A DNA stretch of 9,098 nucleotides from Planctomycetia bacterium (GTDB lineage Bacteria; Planctomycetota; UBA1135; GCA-002686595), in the NCBI GenBank assembly GCA_005778045.1, contig SXKQ01000186.1, positions 1 through 9,098 on the forward strand. The letters are read 5' to 3'. Position 1 is the first letter of the stretch. Each line of letters begins with the position of its first letter. Position numbers and translations under genes: made by a program. Below are positions 6,794 to 9,098 of this stretch, piece after piece. The notes under the pieces are model-generated. The model did no database searches. It was not told the origin of the DNA and saw nothing but the letters and a program-made list of their open reading frames with translations.

Positions 6794-7593
6794 CTAGAAG
6801 CCCCCGGCGGATTCCTTCTCCGGGCGCGCCGTGAGGGAAGCTCCGAGGTACTCCTTGTTCAGGCGGGCGATGTTCTCGACGGAGATGCCCTTGGGGCAAG
6901 CCGCCTCGCACTCGTAGATGTTCCCACAGTTGCCGAAGCCCTCCTTGTCCATCTGCTCGACCATGGCCAGCACACGCCGGCGGCGCTCCGGCTGGCCTTG
7001 GGGCAGGAGCGAGAGGTGGGAGATCTTCGCGCCGACGAACAGCATCGCCGCCGCGTTGGGGCAGGCGGCCACGCACGCGCCACAGCCGATGCACGCCGCG
7101 GCGTCCATGGCGAGGTCGGCGTTCTCCTTCGGGACCGGGATCGCGTTGGCGTCCTGCGGCGAACCGGTGTTCACCGACACGAAGCCACCGCGGGCGATGA
7201 TGCGGTCGAAGGCCGAGCGATCGCAGACGAGGTCGCGCACGATCGGGAACGCCTTCGCGCGGAAGGGCTCGATGTAGATCGTCTCACCGTCGTGGAAGCG
7301 CCGCATGTGCAGCTGGCAGGTCGCGGTTTCGCGGTCGGGCCCGTGGGCTTGGCCGTTGATCACGAGGCTGCAGCTGCCGCAGATGCCCTCGCGGCAGTCG
7401 TGCTCGAAGGCCACCGGCTCGCGGCCCTCGCGCAGGAGCTGCTCGTTGAGCTGGTCGAGCATCTCGAGGAACGAGCAGTGCTCGGAGATGCCGTGCAGCG
7501 AGTAGGTCTCGAAGTGGCCTTCGGCCTCGCGGTTCTTCTGGCGCCAGACGTGCAGCGTCAGGTTCAGACCGCCGTGGTTGTCGTGTCCGCCGC

Positions 7594-7597
<4 letters not shown>
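6794..7597 (-). CDS. sdhB: Succinate dehydrogenase / fumarate reductase iron-sulfur subunit
   Basis: 267 aa. SdhB passes electrons from the SdhA flavin through three Fe-S clusters to quinone at the membrane (complex II, TCA cycle and respiration; fumarate reduction is possible). Cluster ligands are complete: [2Fe-2S] C68, C73, C76, C94 in CREGICGSC...C; then [12 protein letters not shown] (C169, C172, C175, C179); then [12 protein letters not shown] (C224, C230, C234). These bind the [4Fe-4S] and [3Fe-4S] clusters in the standard pattern. The start is GTG at 7597, overlapping the sdhA stop as GTGA, with AGGAG 6 nt upstream. The frame extends 32 codons further into sdhA to an ATG at 7693, but that would be an unnatural extension overlapping sdhA by 100 bp. 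The motifs do not separate succinate dehydrogenase from fumarate reductase; sdh is favoured by common occurrence in aerobic bacteria. Confidence 0.95.

Positions 7598-9098
<1,501 letters not shown>

Overview
The window is high-GC (roughly 70 %), densely coding DNA from a bacterial chromosome. It holds two housekeeping loci, purM and sdhAB, around four less-characterised genes, all but one of them for secreted or membrane proteins. The best guess for the source is a Planctomycetota-like or similar high-GC environmental bacterium. This rests on three things: the secreted HEAT-repeat protein with a Trp-rich N-terminal motif, the secreted degenerate alpha/beta-hydrolase, and the weak or absent Shine-Dalgarno sites at several starts. 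It is an inference from general family knowledge, not proof. No tRNA, rRNA, insertion sequence, integrase, CRISPR array or phage gene was seen.

Layout. On the + strand: (1) the C-terminal part of purM, cut by the window edge (1-621); (2) a 164-bp gap with several inverted repeats; (3) a secreted alpha/beta-hydrolase-fold protein that appears to lack the nucleophilic serine (786-2063); (4) a seven-helix membrane protein fused to a spermidine-synthase-like domain (2105-3691); (5) a small signal-peptide/TPR/C-terminal-anchor protein starting at a GTG inside the end of gene 4 (3666-4226). Genes 3-5 are close together and probably form one transcription unit. A strong hairpin (4247-4282) separates them from the convergent - strand genes.

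On the - strand, read from right to left: sdhA (cut by the right edge, 7594-9098) and sdhB (6794-7597), which overlap in a GTGA junction and encode the flavoprotein and iron-sulfur subunits of a B-type succinate:quinone oxidoreductase. A 312-bp non-coding gap follows, and then a 725-aa secreted HEAT-repeat protein (4304-6481).

How the genes work together: SdhA and SdhB act in one complex, with the membrane cytochrome b subunit expected just outside the window upstream of sdhA. PurM acts in purine synthesis. The hydrolase-like, spermidine-synthase-like and TPR genes have no evident shared pathway. The last two look translationally coupled. No defence, mobile or secondary-metabolite system was found. 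The items most worth a second look are the HEAT protein with its distinctive N- and C-terminal motifs, the apparently inactive hydrolase, and the spermidine-synthase-like enzyme that lacks the second Asp of the usual catalytic pair.
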